Assembly: GCA_963708645.1 (NCBI GenBank)
Contig: CAVPTA010000003.1
Coordinates: 449,628-513,627, forward strand
DNA: 64,000 nucleotides
DNA from: RYN-133 sp963708645
GTDB taxonomy: Bacteria > Actinomycetota > Actinomycetes > Mycobacteriales > Jatrophihabitantaceae
Reading direction: 5' to 3'
Of the stretch, positions 17,790 through 27,028 are shown piece after piece (position 1 is the stretch's first letter; each line of letters begins with the position of its first letter). Position numbers and translations under genes: made by a program. The notes beneath the pieces were generated by a model. The model ran no database searches, had not been told where the DNA came from, and saw only the letters and a list, made by a program, of their open reading frames with translations.

Positions 17790-18937
17790 GACGCGCCACC
17801 CTGATAGGCGCGCGCCACGCGCGTGACGAACTGGTAGACGCCGTCTTCCTCTTTCGCCAGCGGCCCGGGCACCGCGTGCGGCGAGGTCAGGCCGCGTTGC
17901 ACCGATTCGCAGGCGGCCCAGTCCTGCCGATTGGTGAGATCCCAGAAGTCGACCGCGTAGGACGGGTCGAAGCCGGGCTGGTCAGCCACCTCGCGCGGGA
18001 AGGCCCACACGCACTCGACGTGTGTGCGGTCGACCGAGATCGGCGTCATGAGGTGGGTCATGACGTAGTCGGGGTGCAGGCTCACGAGCAGGTTCGGGTA
18101 GCCGACGAGATACATGACCGTGCGTAGCTCGACGTCGGACAGGCCCGCGATCGCGACACCACCGCTGTGTCCGTCGAGTGACATGGTGTCGGCCTCGGGA
18201 ATCAGTTCCATCGACCCGCCCATCCACTGCCCGGAGAGGTGGAGGTTGTCGCCGCTCGTCGGCGGGCTGATGCGCGACAGTTCCGGATGGATCGTCGAGC
18301 AGTGGTAGCACTCCTGGTAGTTCTCGGCGATGACCTTCCAGTTGCACGCGAGTTCATAGGAGTGGCGGGCGACGATGCGCAGCTCTTCGGGGCGGTAGCC
18401 GCTGACGATCTCCTCGCTCCCGGCGACGTGATCGGCGAAGGCGCCGCCGGTGCCGCTGGCATCGACGAACACCCAGCCGTGCCAGTCGACGACTTGCAGT
18501 GGGACGAGCCCGAACCCGGACGGGTCGAAGTCGGGGTCGTTGCGCAGGCTGGGCGCGTTGCGCAGCGTTCCGTCCAGGCGATAGGTCCACGAGTGGTACG
18601 GGCAGACGATGCTGCGCCGCTTCGCAAGTTCGCCGCAGGCGAGCAGTTCGTGTCCGCGGTGCCTGCAGGTGTTGGCGAAAGCGTGGATCGTGCCGTCTTC
18701 GTCGCGCGTGAGCAGCACGCCGCCGGTGCCGACCGAGACCGCGCGTTGTGCTCCGGGTTCGGGCAGATCCTCGGAATAGCCGACGCACATCCACGACGAG
18801 AAGATGTTGCGTTGTTCCCACTCGAAGACGGCCGGATCGACGTAGGCGACGCGGGGGAGCATGCGGGAATGCCCGAACGGCGCGAGCGTAGCCTCGAGTT
18901 GGTCGGACGGAACCGGCGCAGCGCCCTGATTGAACAT
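17786..18937 (-). CDS. Rieske non-heme iron oxygenase, alpha subunit (GbcA/CntA-like)
   Basis: A 383-residue oxygenase subunit. The Rieske [2Fe-2S] motif is CRHRGH at about residue 92, then CPYHSW. The catalytic iron site is NYQECYHCSTIHPEL, followed by the distal Asp in FWDLTNRQDW. Size and motifs resemble amine demethylases and hydroxylases such as glycine-betaine (GbcA) and carnitine (CntA) oxygenases as much as aromatic dioxygenases. No beta subunit, ferredoxin or reductase gene is adjacent. It follows potC by 32 bp and also has its own TAGGCT -10-like box 6 nt before the ATG, overlapped by an operator-like site. The substrate is inferred only from context. Confidence 0.9.
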   Translation of the reverse strand: MFNQGAAPVPSDQLEATLAPFGHSRMLPRVAYVDPAVFEWEQRNIFSSWMCVGYSEDLPEPGAQRAVSVGTGGVLLTRDEDGTIHAFANTCRHRGHELLACGELAKRRSIVCPYHSWTYRLDGTLRNAPSLRNDPDFDPSGFGLVPLQVVDWHGWVFVDASGTGGAFADHVAGSEEIVSGYRPEELRIVARHSYELACNWKVIAENYQECYHCSTIHPELSRISPPTSGDNLHLSGQWMGGSMELIPEADTMSLDGHSGGVAIAGLSDVELRTVMYLVGYPNLLVSLHPDYVMTHLMTPISVDRTHVECVWAFPREVADQPGFDPSYAVDFWDLTNRQDWAACESVQRGLTSPHAVPGPLAKEEDGVYQFVTRVARAYQGGAS

Positions 18938-18944
18938 ACAGTCA
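18930..18944. promoter_or_regulatory. TetR operator-like site 3, at the Rieske gene start
   Basis: TTGAACATACAGTCA shares TGAA and CAGTCA in identical spacing with sites at 22071 and 25321. It spans the start codon and the first bases after a TAGGCT -10 box (18944-18949, minus strand), so a bound repressor would block a leaderless transcript. Confidence 0.55.
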
Positions 18945-18969
18945 GCCTAGAACGAGCGCTGCCGCGGCG

Positions 18970-19851
18970 CTAGACCTCCCCGGCGAACGCGCCGACACTG
19001 CGGTCGGCGTGCGTCGAATCGCCACGGGTCAGAATGCGGTAGATCGCGTAACCCGCGGTGACCACGATGAGCGAGGTCACCAGCAGGATCGTCGCGAGGG
19101 CGTTGAGTGCCGGCGTGGGAGCCGCCCGGGCGGTGTTGTAGATCTTGACCGACGCCGGCTCGGTCGATGCGTCGCCGGAGAGGTAGCGGACGATGACGAA
19201 GTCATCGATCACGTCGGCGAAGACGAGGACCGTGCTCGCGAAGATCGCTGGCGTGAGCATCGGCAGGATGACACGGCGCAGGGCATTCAGCGGCGAGGCG
19301 CCGAGGTCTTGAGCGGCCTCCTCGTAGTGGCGTCCGATCGTCGCCAGCCGGGCCCGAACGAGCACCGCCGGATAGGACAGCTGGAAGGTCACCAGACCGA
19401 CGACCTGCGCCGTCGTGCCGAGGTAGAACGGCACTGCGATGATCGTGATGAGGAACAGCAACGACACCGCGAGCAGCGTCTCCGGGATGACGAACGACAG
19501 CAGCATCAGCGCGTTGGCGGTCTCGGGCAGCCGTCCGCGCCACCGGTCGATGCCGATCGCGAAGAGTACGCCGAGCGGCACGGTGATGATCGTCGTCAGC
19601 ACGCCGAGCTTGATGGTCTGCACGACGGCCGTGTGCAGGCTCGCGTCGTGCCAGACCGAGCGCACCGGGTCGCCCCAGTACCACCGCATCGAGAAGCCTT
19701 GCCAGCTCGTGCGGGAGCGTCCGTTGTTGAACGAGAAGATGACCGCCACGACGACCGGAAGCAACGACCACACGAGGTAGACAACGGTGATCGCGAGGAG
19801 GATCCGCGGCTTGCGCCACGGGTCACGCCACCACGACCTCGGGCTCATCAT
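18970..19851 (-). CDS. ABC transporter permease, spermidine/putrescine (PotC) type
   Basis: A 293-residue inner-membrane permease with six membrane segments. The cytoplasmic coupling (EAA) loop is visible as EEAAQDLGASPLNALRRVILP. It forms the second half of a PotB/PotC heterodimer; the ATG overlaps the PotB stop by 4 bp. It belongs to an importer for polyamine-like or other cationic amine substrates, judged by family only. Confidence 0.9.
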   Translation of the reverse strand: MMSPRSWWRDPWRKPRILLAITVVYLVWSLLPVVVAVIFSFNNGRSRTSWQGFSMRWYWGDPVRSVWHDASLHTAVVQTIKLGVLTTIITVPLGVLFAIGIDRWRGRLPETANALMLLSFVIPETLLAVSLLFLITIIAVPFYLGTTAQVVGLVTFQLSYPAVLVRARLATIGRHYEEAAQDLGASPLNALRRVILPMLTPAIFASTVLVFADVIDDFVIVRYLSGDASTEPASVKIYNTARAAPTPALNALATILLVTSLIVVTAGYAIYRILTRGDSTHADRSVGAFAGEV

Positions 19852-20768
19852 GTCGCGGTCATCTCGCCGCGTGCGACCGAGCGGATGTAATAGAGCATCG
19901 GCAACAACGATGCGATGAGGACGAGCAGCACGAACGCGCCGGCGTATCCCGTTTCTCCCGGCGTGAGCACCGTCTGGTCGATCAGGTTGCCGACCATCGC
20001 CGTGCTGGGCGAGCCGGAGAGCAGATCGTTCGTGTAGTAGTCACCGAGCATCGGCAGGCAGGTGAGCAGTACTCCCGCGACGATCGTCGGTCGGCACATG
20101 GGCAGCACGACGCGCACGAAAGCGCGCGCGCGGTTGGCGCCGAGATCGCGGGCCGCCTCGAGCATCGACTGTGGCAGCCGGTCGAGGCCCGCATAGAGCG
20201 GCAGGATCATGTACGGCACGTAGCCGTATACGAGACCCAGGATGACGACCACGCTGCGTCCGGACAGCCAGTTGACATGGACGTCGAACAGGCCGCCGAG
20301 GCTCAACGTCTTGTTGAGCAGCCCGTCGTCGCTGAGCAGGTTCACCCACGCGAGCATGCGCATCATGTAGCTGATCCAGAACGGTGCGACCAGCAGGGCG
20401 AGGATGAGGCCCTTGCGCCTCGTACTCAGCCGCGCGACGTAGTACGAAACCGGGAACGCGATGGCCAGGCAGAGCGCGCTCGCGACCGCGACGTAGACGA
20501 CGGTGCGGAGCAGCGCGGGCCCGAAGATCGCGTCCTTGCCGACGATGCGGTCCAGCACGTACGTGAGCTGGTTCGCACGCCAATGGAGCGGGTTCCAGAT
20601 CGGGGCGGGGGTGCGGAAGGTCGGATCGACGGCTCCGAAGACGATCGCGAGGACGACGTAGAGCGGCGCCAGGAAGAACAACGACAACCACGCGATGCCC
20701 GGTAGCGACAGCAGTGGCCACGGCGACAACCTGATCCGTCGCCGGCGGGCGGCCGGCGCGGTCGTCAT
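19848..20768 (-). CDS. ABC transporter permease, spermidine/putrescine (PotB) type
   Basis: A 306-residue permease with six membrane segments and the EAA loop LEAARDLGANRARAFVRVVLP. The ATG at 20768 overlaps the solute-binding-protein stop (ATGA), so upstream in-frame sequence is not used. It pairs with the PotC-type permease. The ATPase is encoded separately at 23512 on the opposite strand. Confidence 0.91.
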   Translation of the reverse strand: MTTAPAARRRRIRLSPWPLLSLPGIAWLSLFFLAPLYVVLAIVFGAVDPTFRTPAPIWNPLHWRANQLTYVLDRIVGKDAIFGPALLRTVVYVAVASALCLAIAFPVSYYVARLSTRRKGLILALLVAPFWISYMMRMLAWVNLLSDDGLLNKTLSLGGLFDVHVNWLSGRSVVVILGLVYGYVPYMILPLYAGLDRLPQSMLEAARDLGANRARAFVRVVLPMCRPTIVAGVLLTCLPMLGDYYTNDLLSGSPSTAMVGNLIDQTVLTPGETGYAGAFVLLVLIASLLPMLYYIRSVARGEMTAT

Positions 20769-22027
20769 GCGCCCGCCTTGAAAGCCAGCCAGATCTTGTG
20801 CCACGCGGCGTCGTTGTCGACGCTGAGCTCGAGCAAGCGGTAGCCGATGTTGAAGTACTCCTCGCGCACGACTGCGCTGGCAAGATTCTTCGGGACGAAG
20901 CCGCGGGCGACGACCGTGTCGGGCACGAGTGAGCGCTGCGGTGGCTGGTAACCGATGTAGCCGAAGTTCGCCAAAGCGTTCTTCGTGTCGAGCATGTGCT
21001 GCAGGAACAGATGGGCGAGCACCGGGTTCTGGCCGCCCTTGAGCACCACCATCAGGTCGTTGTCGACCATGCCCTTGCCGTCGTCGGGGAACCAGTACCG
21101 CAGCACGTCGACTGACGTGCCTTTCGGCAGGTAGTACTGCGCGTTGACGACGTCGCCCGACCACATCTGGCACTGGCCGAGCTGGCCGGCGGGCAGATCG
21201 TTGTACATCGTGACCGTGACTTTCGGCTGCGTCGCCTGCTGCAGGTCGACGAGCTGCTGGTTGATCGTGGTCAGGTCGGTCGACGACGCGGTGTTGATGT
21301 CGGTCTTTCCTGCGCGCAGCAGGCACATTCCCATCGCCGTGTGCCAATCGTCGATCACTGCGGTCTTGCCGCGGTAGGCCGAGTTCCACAACGTGTCATA
21401 AGGGTTGGCGAGCGAGGCGATGTCGGTGCTCACGAGGTCGGTGCGCCAGCCGAGGCCGGTCGTGTAGACCGTGTACGGGATCGTGTAGCGCCACTGTTGG
21501 TCGTACCAGGGGTTCTGGAACGCCACCCACACGTTGTCGATGTTGGTCAGGTACGTGTGATTGAGCGGGCGGATGAGCTGCGCGGCGACCAACCGGCTGA
21601 TCTGGTCATAGCTCGGGAAGTAGATGTCGTACGGAACCGCACCGGTGCGGATCTTGGTGATCGCCTCGTCGGTGTCGTTGAAGGTGGAAACGGTGACGTT
21701 CACGTTGTACTGCGCGTACTTCTTCTCGAACGCCTTGATGACCGCGGGGCCGATGTAGTCGGCGTAGTTGTAGAGCCGCAACGTCGCATTGCGCTCGGGT
21801 GTCAGGTTGTCTGCGATCGGCTCGTTGCCGGCCGCAATCGGCCACGTCACTGGGTGATTCGGCGCCGCGAGCGTCAGCGAGCCCGACACTGTGCGCGACT
21901 CGGCGGCGCGCAGACAACCGGCGAGCGACCCGAGTGCGGGCAGGGTGGCGGCGGTGGCGGCGAGCCGGAGAAACGATCGCCGGGGCATCGGCCGGATCGG
22001 GTCGCCACCGCTCACCTGGCCTCCCAC
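20765..22027 (-). CDS. PotD-type solute-binding lipoprotein
   Basis: A 420-residue extracytoplasmic binding protein of the spermidine/putrescine family. The N-terminus has a twin-arginine-like signal (PRRSFLRLAATAATL) ending in a lipobox LAGC, so the mature protein is probably lipid-anchored. The mature part shows the family's N-lobe (LRLYNYADYIGPAVIKAFEKKY) and YDIYFPSYDQISRL. The GTG at 22027 is used; a GTG at 22015 close after GGGAGG is an alternative. It is the first gene of the potD-potB-potC-Rieske-FAD string and diverges from the aminotransferase gene. Confidence 0.9.
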   Translation of the reverse strand: MGGQVSGGDPIRPMPRRSFLRLAATAATLPALGSLAGCLRAAESRTVSGSLTLAAPNHPVTWPIAAGNEPIADNLTPERNATLRLYNYADYIGPAVIKAFEKKYAQYNVNVTVSTFNDTDEAITKIRTGAVPYDIYFPSYDQISRLVAAQLIRPLNHTYLTNIDNVWVAFQNPWYDQQWRYTIPYTVYTTGLGWRTDLVSTDIASLANPYDTLWNSAYRGKTAVIDDWHTAMGMCLLRAGKTDINTASSTDLTTINQQLVDLQQATQPKVTVTMYNDLPAGQLGQCQMWSGDVVNAQYYLPKGTSVDVLRYWFPDDGKGMVDNDLMVVLKGGQNPVLAHLFLQHMLDTKNALANFGYIGYQPPQRSLVPDTVVARGFVPKNLASAVVREEYFNIGYRLLELSVDNDAAWHKIWLAFKAGA

Positions 22028-22043
22028 GGCTCGTCCGGGGTCC

Positions 22044-22085
22044 TTGTCGCGCTTGTGACTCTGGCATAGACTGAATGCTCAGTCA
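22044..22085 (+). promoter_or_regulatory. Promoter with TetR operator-like site 1 (aminotransferase/potA)
   Basis: TTGTCG at 22044, a 17 bp spacer and TAGACT at 22067 form a promoter. The operator-like CTGAATGCTCAGTCA starts at 22071 and covers the expected transcription start. The -10 plus operator block matches the one before the FAD oxidoreductase gene at 25317 in about 18 of 22 positions. Confidence 0.6.
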
Positions 22086-22088
22086 AAC

Positions 22089-23504
22089 ATGCCAGAGCCG
22101 CTCGAAAGGCGGGGTTTCAGCGTGGTTACGCCAGTGGTTCACACGGCCGCAAAACCGGCGAGCAACAGGCTGGACGAGCTGATCGAGGACGAGGAGCGCG
22201 TATTTCTGGCGCGCCAGCCGCGCAGCGCCGAGCTGATCACCCGAGCGAGGCGGCATCTCGCGGGCGGTGCGACGTCGAGCTGGCAGATCGCCTCGCCGCA
22301 GGCGGTGTGGATGAGCCACGGCGCAGGCTCGAAGGTCTACGACGTCGACGGCACCGAGTACGTCGACATGCACGGCGGGTACGGGGCGTCGATCGCCGGT
22401 CACGCCCATCCGGCGATCGTCGAAGCGGTGTCCGACCGCGTACGGCGCGGGACGCACTTCGCGCAGCCCACCGAGGATGCGATCTGGGTTGCTGCCGATC
22501 TCGGCAGCCGGTTCGGGCTGCCGCTGTGGCGCTTCGGCAATTCCGGCACCGAGGTCACGATGGACGCGGTGCACTTGATGCGCGCGATCACGGGGCGGGA
22601 TCTGATCATCAAGGTCGAGGGCTGCTACCACGGTCACCACGACTCGGTGCAGGTGTCCGTAACTCCTGAAGCCGACGAGATCGGACCCCGTGAACACCCG
22701 ACCGGCGTTGCCGCGAGCAGCGGCATCCCTGCCGCGATCCGCGATCTCGTCGTGGTCGTGCCGTTCAACGATCTTGAAGCCGTCGAGCGCGCGCTTGCCG
22801 ACCACGCAGGCCGGGTGGCAGGCATGATCCTCGAGCCGATCATGATGAATGCCGGCATCATCGCGCCCGAGCCGGGCTATCTCGACGGTCTGCGCGAACT
22901 GCTGCACCGCCACGACGCGCTGCTGACCTTCGACGAGGTCAAGACCGGATTCACCACCGGCCCCGGCGGTGCGACAGCGCGATACGGGGTCGTCCCCGAC
23001 ATCGTGTGCCTGGCCAAGGCGCTCGGCGGAGGCATCGCGGTCGCAGCGATAGGCGGCACCGACCAGGTGATGGCAGCGATCGTCGATGGCACCTATGACC
23101 AGGTGGGCACGTTCAACGGCAATCCGCTCGCAATGGCCGCGGCGCGGGCCACGCTGGAAAGCGTGCTGACCGATGCCGCGTACGCACACCTCGACCGCCT
23201 GTCGGAGCGGATGCGTACAGGCGTTGCGGCAACGATCGCCGAGCACCGATTGCCATGGCATCTCGTCAGCATCGGAGCGAAGGGCTGCGTGACCTTCCGC
23301 AGCGGTGCGGTGCGCGAATACCGTGACTTCCTCGGCATCGACGACCGCCTCGGCCAGGCGCACTGGCTCGTCCAGCACAACGGCGGCGTCTTCCTGCCAC
23401 CGTGGGGAAAGGTGGAGCAGTGGTTGCTGTCCGTCCAGCACGACGAGCACGACGTCGACCGGTTCACCCGCAACTTCGCCAAGCTTGCGGCCGCAGTCGG
23501 TTGA
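22089..23504 (+). CDS. Class III PLP aminotransferase (glutamate-1-semialdehyde-aminomutase-like)
   Basis: A 471-residue fold-type I PLP enzyme. Visible parts are GAGSKVYDVDGTEYVDMHGG, the phosphate-site GNSGTEVTMDAVHLMRAITG, the aromatic stacking YHGHHDSV, the Asp-containing LLTFDEVKTGF and the PLP-Lys in CLAKALGGGIAVAAIGG. The family includes amine:pyruvate and omega-amino transaminases as well as the haem enzyme HemL; location in a transport/oxygenase cluster favours a catabolic amino-group transfer. The ATG lies just after the operator-like site; a GTG at 22122 with a G-rich site is possible. It precedes the ABC ATPase gene by 7 bp. Confidence 0.88.
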   Translation: MPEPLERRGFSVVTPVVHTAAKPASNRLDELIEDEERVFLARQPRSAELITRARRHLAGGATSSWQIASPQAVWMSHGAGSKVYDVDGTEYVDMHGGYGASIAGHAHPAIVEAVSDRVRRGTHFAQPTEDAIWVAADLGSRFGLPLWRFGNSGTEVTMDAVHLMRAITGRDLIIKVEGCYHGHHDSVQVSVTPEADEIGPREHPTGVAASSGIPAAIRDLVVVVPFNDLEAVERALADHAGRVAGMILEPIMMNAGIIAPEPGYLDGLRELLHRHDALLTFDEVKTGFTTGPGGATARYGVVPDIVCLAKALGGGIAVAAIGGTDQVMAAIVDGTYDQVGTFNGNPLAMAAARATLESVLTDAAYAHLDRLSERMRTGVAATIAEHRLPWHLVSIGAKGCVTFRSGAVREYRDFLGIDDRLGQAHWLVQHNGGVFLPPWGKVEQWLLSVQHDEHDVDRFTRNFAKLAAAVG

Positions 23505-23511
23505 CCGTCTC

Positions 23512-24627
<1,116 letters not shown>

Positions 24628-24633
24628 CGCGAG

Positions 24634-25275
24634 CTAAGCGCTCGCCCGCTTGCGCCGCGTGCGCGGTAGGCCGAGTTCCTGTTGCGCGAAGCTCATAGCG
24701 ATCCGGTATGCCGAGTCTGGATCGATCTCGGGATCCTGAAGAGCAACCTGGATCGACAGACCGTCCAGCAGGGCACTGAAGGTCAGCGCGAATGCACGCG
24801 CATTGACCCGTCCGATCTCGCCGGTCGACTGACCGGTCTTCACGATCGACACGATCATGTCGCGCCAGCGCCCGTCGAGTTCGACGCGATCCTGTTTCAC
24901 TTCGGGATGCCGGAACGCCTGCGCCCAAAGGTCGAACCACAGCCCCCAGGCACCGGGGACGTCACCGGTGTTCTCGGGGACGCACGTCCAGCGCACGAGC
25001 AGCGAGAGACGCTCACTGGCCGAGTCGACCTCGGCGAGCATTTTCTCGGCGCTGTCATAGAAGTTCTGCTCGCTGTAGCGCAGCGCGTCGACGAGCAATC
25101 GGTCACGCGTGCCGAAGTAGTAGATGACGAGGGCCGAACTGGCCTCGGCCCGCTTGGCGACATCGGCAATGCGGGTCTCGCCGAAACCACGCTCGCAGAT
25201 CAATTCGGCGGCGGCACGCAACATCTGGTTACGGCGCGCTTCATTGCTCGGCGTGGCCGGTGCCATGTCGGCCAT
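24634..25275 (-). CDS. BetI-like TetR-family repressor
   Basis: A 213-residue TetR regulator. The N-terminal helix-turn-helix reads GFGETRIADVAKRAEASSALVIYYFGTRDRLL. The ligand-binding half resembles the BetI-type C-terminal domain (GLWFDLWAQAFRHPEVK then GRWRDMIVSIVKTG). BetI proteins sense choline-type quaternary amines, so a cationic amine effector is plausible but inferred. GGGAGG lies 5 nt before the ATG at 25275, which decides the start. It diverges from the FAD oxidoreductase gene, with an operator-like site between them. Confidence 0.88.
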   Translation of the reverse strand: MADMAPATPSNEARRNQMLRAAAELICERGFGETRIADVAKRAEASSALVIYYFGTRDRLLVDALRYSEQNFYDSAEKMLAEVDSASERLSLLVRWTCVPENTGDVPGAWGLWFDLWAQAFRHPEVKQDRVELDGRWRDMIVSIVKTGQSTGEIGRVNARAFALTFSALLDGLSIQVALQDPEIDPDSAYRIAMSFAQQELGLPRTRRKRASA

Positions 25276-25292
25276 CGAGACCTCCCGGAGTC

Positions 25293-25335
25293 TTGTCTGC
25301 GACCCTAGCATCCCGTTAGATTGAACAGTCAGTCA
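25293..25335 (+). promoter_or_regulatory. Promoter with TetR operator-like site 2 (FAD oxidoreductase operon)
   Basis: TTGTCT at 25293, an 18 bp spacer and TAGATT at 25317 form a promoter. TTGAACAGTCAGTCA at 25321 overlaps the end of the -10 and the start of transcription. It lies between the divergent TetR and FAD oxidoreductase genes, so it could serve repression of both. Confidence 0.6.
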
Positions 25336-25357
25336 AACTCGCCGAGGGGGCGCGACA

Positions 25358-27004
25358 ATGCCGGAATCGTATGACGCGATCGTGATCGGTGGCGGCCACA
25401 ACGGGCTCGTGTCGGCCGCTTACCTGGCCCGCGCCGGGGCGCGGACGCTCGTGTTGGAGTCACGTGCATCGGTCGGCGGCGCTGCGACCACCGAGGCACC
25501 GTGGCCCGAGGCGCCGCAGTTGCGCGTGACGCGGTTGTCGTACGTGATGAGTCTGATGCCGCCGACGATCGTGAACGAGCTGTCACTTGCTCGCCACGGG
25601 TACAAGGTGCATCCGATGGGGCCCTACTACCAGGCCTTTCCCGAGGGCGGTTCGCTCACGATCCACGACGACGATCCGGCGCGAACGTACGACGAGATTG
25701 CGAAGTGGTCGAAGAAGGACGCTGATGCGTGGCCGAAGTGGAACGCATGGCTCGCCGGCATCGCCGAGGTGATGGGGCCCCTGCTCACCCGGGTGCCGCC
25801 GATGATCGGCTCGCACCGGCCGGCAGACCTGCTCGACGCCGCCAAGTTGGCATGGAGCCAGCGCGGGCTCGACGTCCGCACTACTGCCGACATCACCCGG
25901 CTGATGACGATGAGCATCGCCGATCTGCTCGACGACTGGTTCGAGTCGCCGCAGGTCAAGGGCGCGATGGCGGTCAACGGCGTGATCGGTACGTGGGCCG
26001 GGCCGTGCGAACCGGGCACGGCATACGTCATGGCCCACCACTCGATCGGCGACGTCGGCGACGGGCAGCTGGGCAGCTGGGGCTATCCCGAAGGCGGGAT
26101 GGGTGCCGTGTCGGCGGCCATCGCCGCATCAGCGCGCGAGTTCGGTGCCGAGATCCGTACGAATGCGCGCGTCGACCGGCTCACCGTGCGCGGGGGACGC
26201 GTTCGCGGAGCCGTCCTCGCCGATGGCAGCGAGGTGCATGCTCCGCTCGTCGTCACGACGCTGCACCCGAAGATCGCGTTCCTCGATCAGGTGCCGCGCA
26301 GCGAACTGCCGGACGGCTTCGTCACCGACATCGAGCGGTGGAAGACGCGCAGCGGTGTCGTGAAGATCAACCTTGCGCTGGGTGAACTGCCGAACTTCAC
26401 GGCGGATCCGAGTAACGGGTTGGCCGAGCTCCACACCGGCTCCGTCGAGATGGCGCCGAGCGTCGAGTTCATCGAGCAGGCGTTCCAGGACGCGAGATCG
26501 GGTCGCGCGGCGCTCGCGCCGTTCAGCGACGGCGTGATCCCGACCAGTCTCGATCCGACGCTGTGCCCGGACGGCACGCACATCATGTCGCTGTTCACGC
26601 AATGGGTGCCTGCCGACTGGAACGCCGCACCGCACACCGACGAACTCGAGGTCTACGCCGATCGGCTGATCGATCTGTACGACGCGGTCGCGCCGAACTT
26701 CAAGTCGTCGATCTTGCACCGAGACATCGTCGGACCGCACGAGATGGAGGTCGAGTACGGGCTCGTCGGCGGCAACATCTTCCACGGCGAGCTGTCGCTC
26801 GAGCAGTTGTTCCACATGCGCCCGGCGCCCGGCTACGCCGACTACCGCACCCCGATCGCCGGGCTGTACAACGGCAGCTCGGCGACCCACGCAGGTGGCG
26901 GCGTGTGCGGCATCCCCGGGTGGCAGGCGGCGCGAGCGGCACTCGCTGACCGCAAGCGCAAGCCGCAGCGCATCGAAGCGGCGCTCGCGCGCCGGGCTGT
27001 GTGA
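25358..27004 (+). CDS. CrtI-like NAD(P)/FAD-dependent oxidoreductase
   Basis: A 548-residue FAD protein, intact paralogue of the frameshifted gene at 16201-17789. The Rossmann motif is AIVIGGGHNGLVSAAYLARAG at residues 8-28, and the C-terminal FAD contact is PIAGLYNGSSATHAGGGVCGIPG. Such proteins are labelled phytoene-dehydrogenase-like, but no carotenoid genes occur here, so an amine or alcohol oxidising role is as likely. GAGGGGG precedes the ATG. It starts an operon with the acyl-CoA synthetase (24 bp gap) and acyl-CoA dehydrogenase genes. Confidence 0.87.
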   Translation: MPESYDAIVIGGGHNGLVSAAYLARAGARTLVLESRASVGGAATTEAPWPEAPQLRVTRLSYVMSLMPPTIVNELSLARHGYKVHPMGPYYQAFPEGGSLTIHDDDPARTYDEIAKWSKKDADAWPKWNAWLAGIAEVMGPLLTRVPPMIGSHRPADLLDAAKLAWSQRGLDVRTTADITRLMTMSIADLLDDWFESPQVKGAMAVNGVIGTWAGPCEPGTAYVMAHHSIGDVGDGQLGSWGYPEGGMGAVSAAIAASAREFGAEIRTNARVDRLTVRGGRVRGAVLADGSEVHAPLVVTTLHPKIAFLDQVPRSELPDGFVTDIERWKTRSGVVKINLALGELPNFTADPSNGLAELHTGSVEMAPSVEFIEQAFQDARSGRAALAPFSDGVIPTSLDPTLCPDGTHIMSLFTQWVPADWNAAPHTDELEVYADRLIDLYDAVAPNFKSSILHRDIVGPHEMEVEYGLVGGNIFHGELSLEQLFHMRPAPGYADYRTPIAGLYNGSSATHAGGGVCGIPGWQAARAALADRKRKPQRIEAALARRAV

Positions 27005-27028
27005 CCACTCGACTGTGACGATCTTGTC

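Noticed and set aside
25358..27004. Carotenoid biosynthesis (true phytoene desaturase)
   Set aside because: No crtB, crtE or other carotenoid genes occur; neighbours are transport and catabolic genes.
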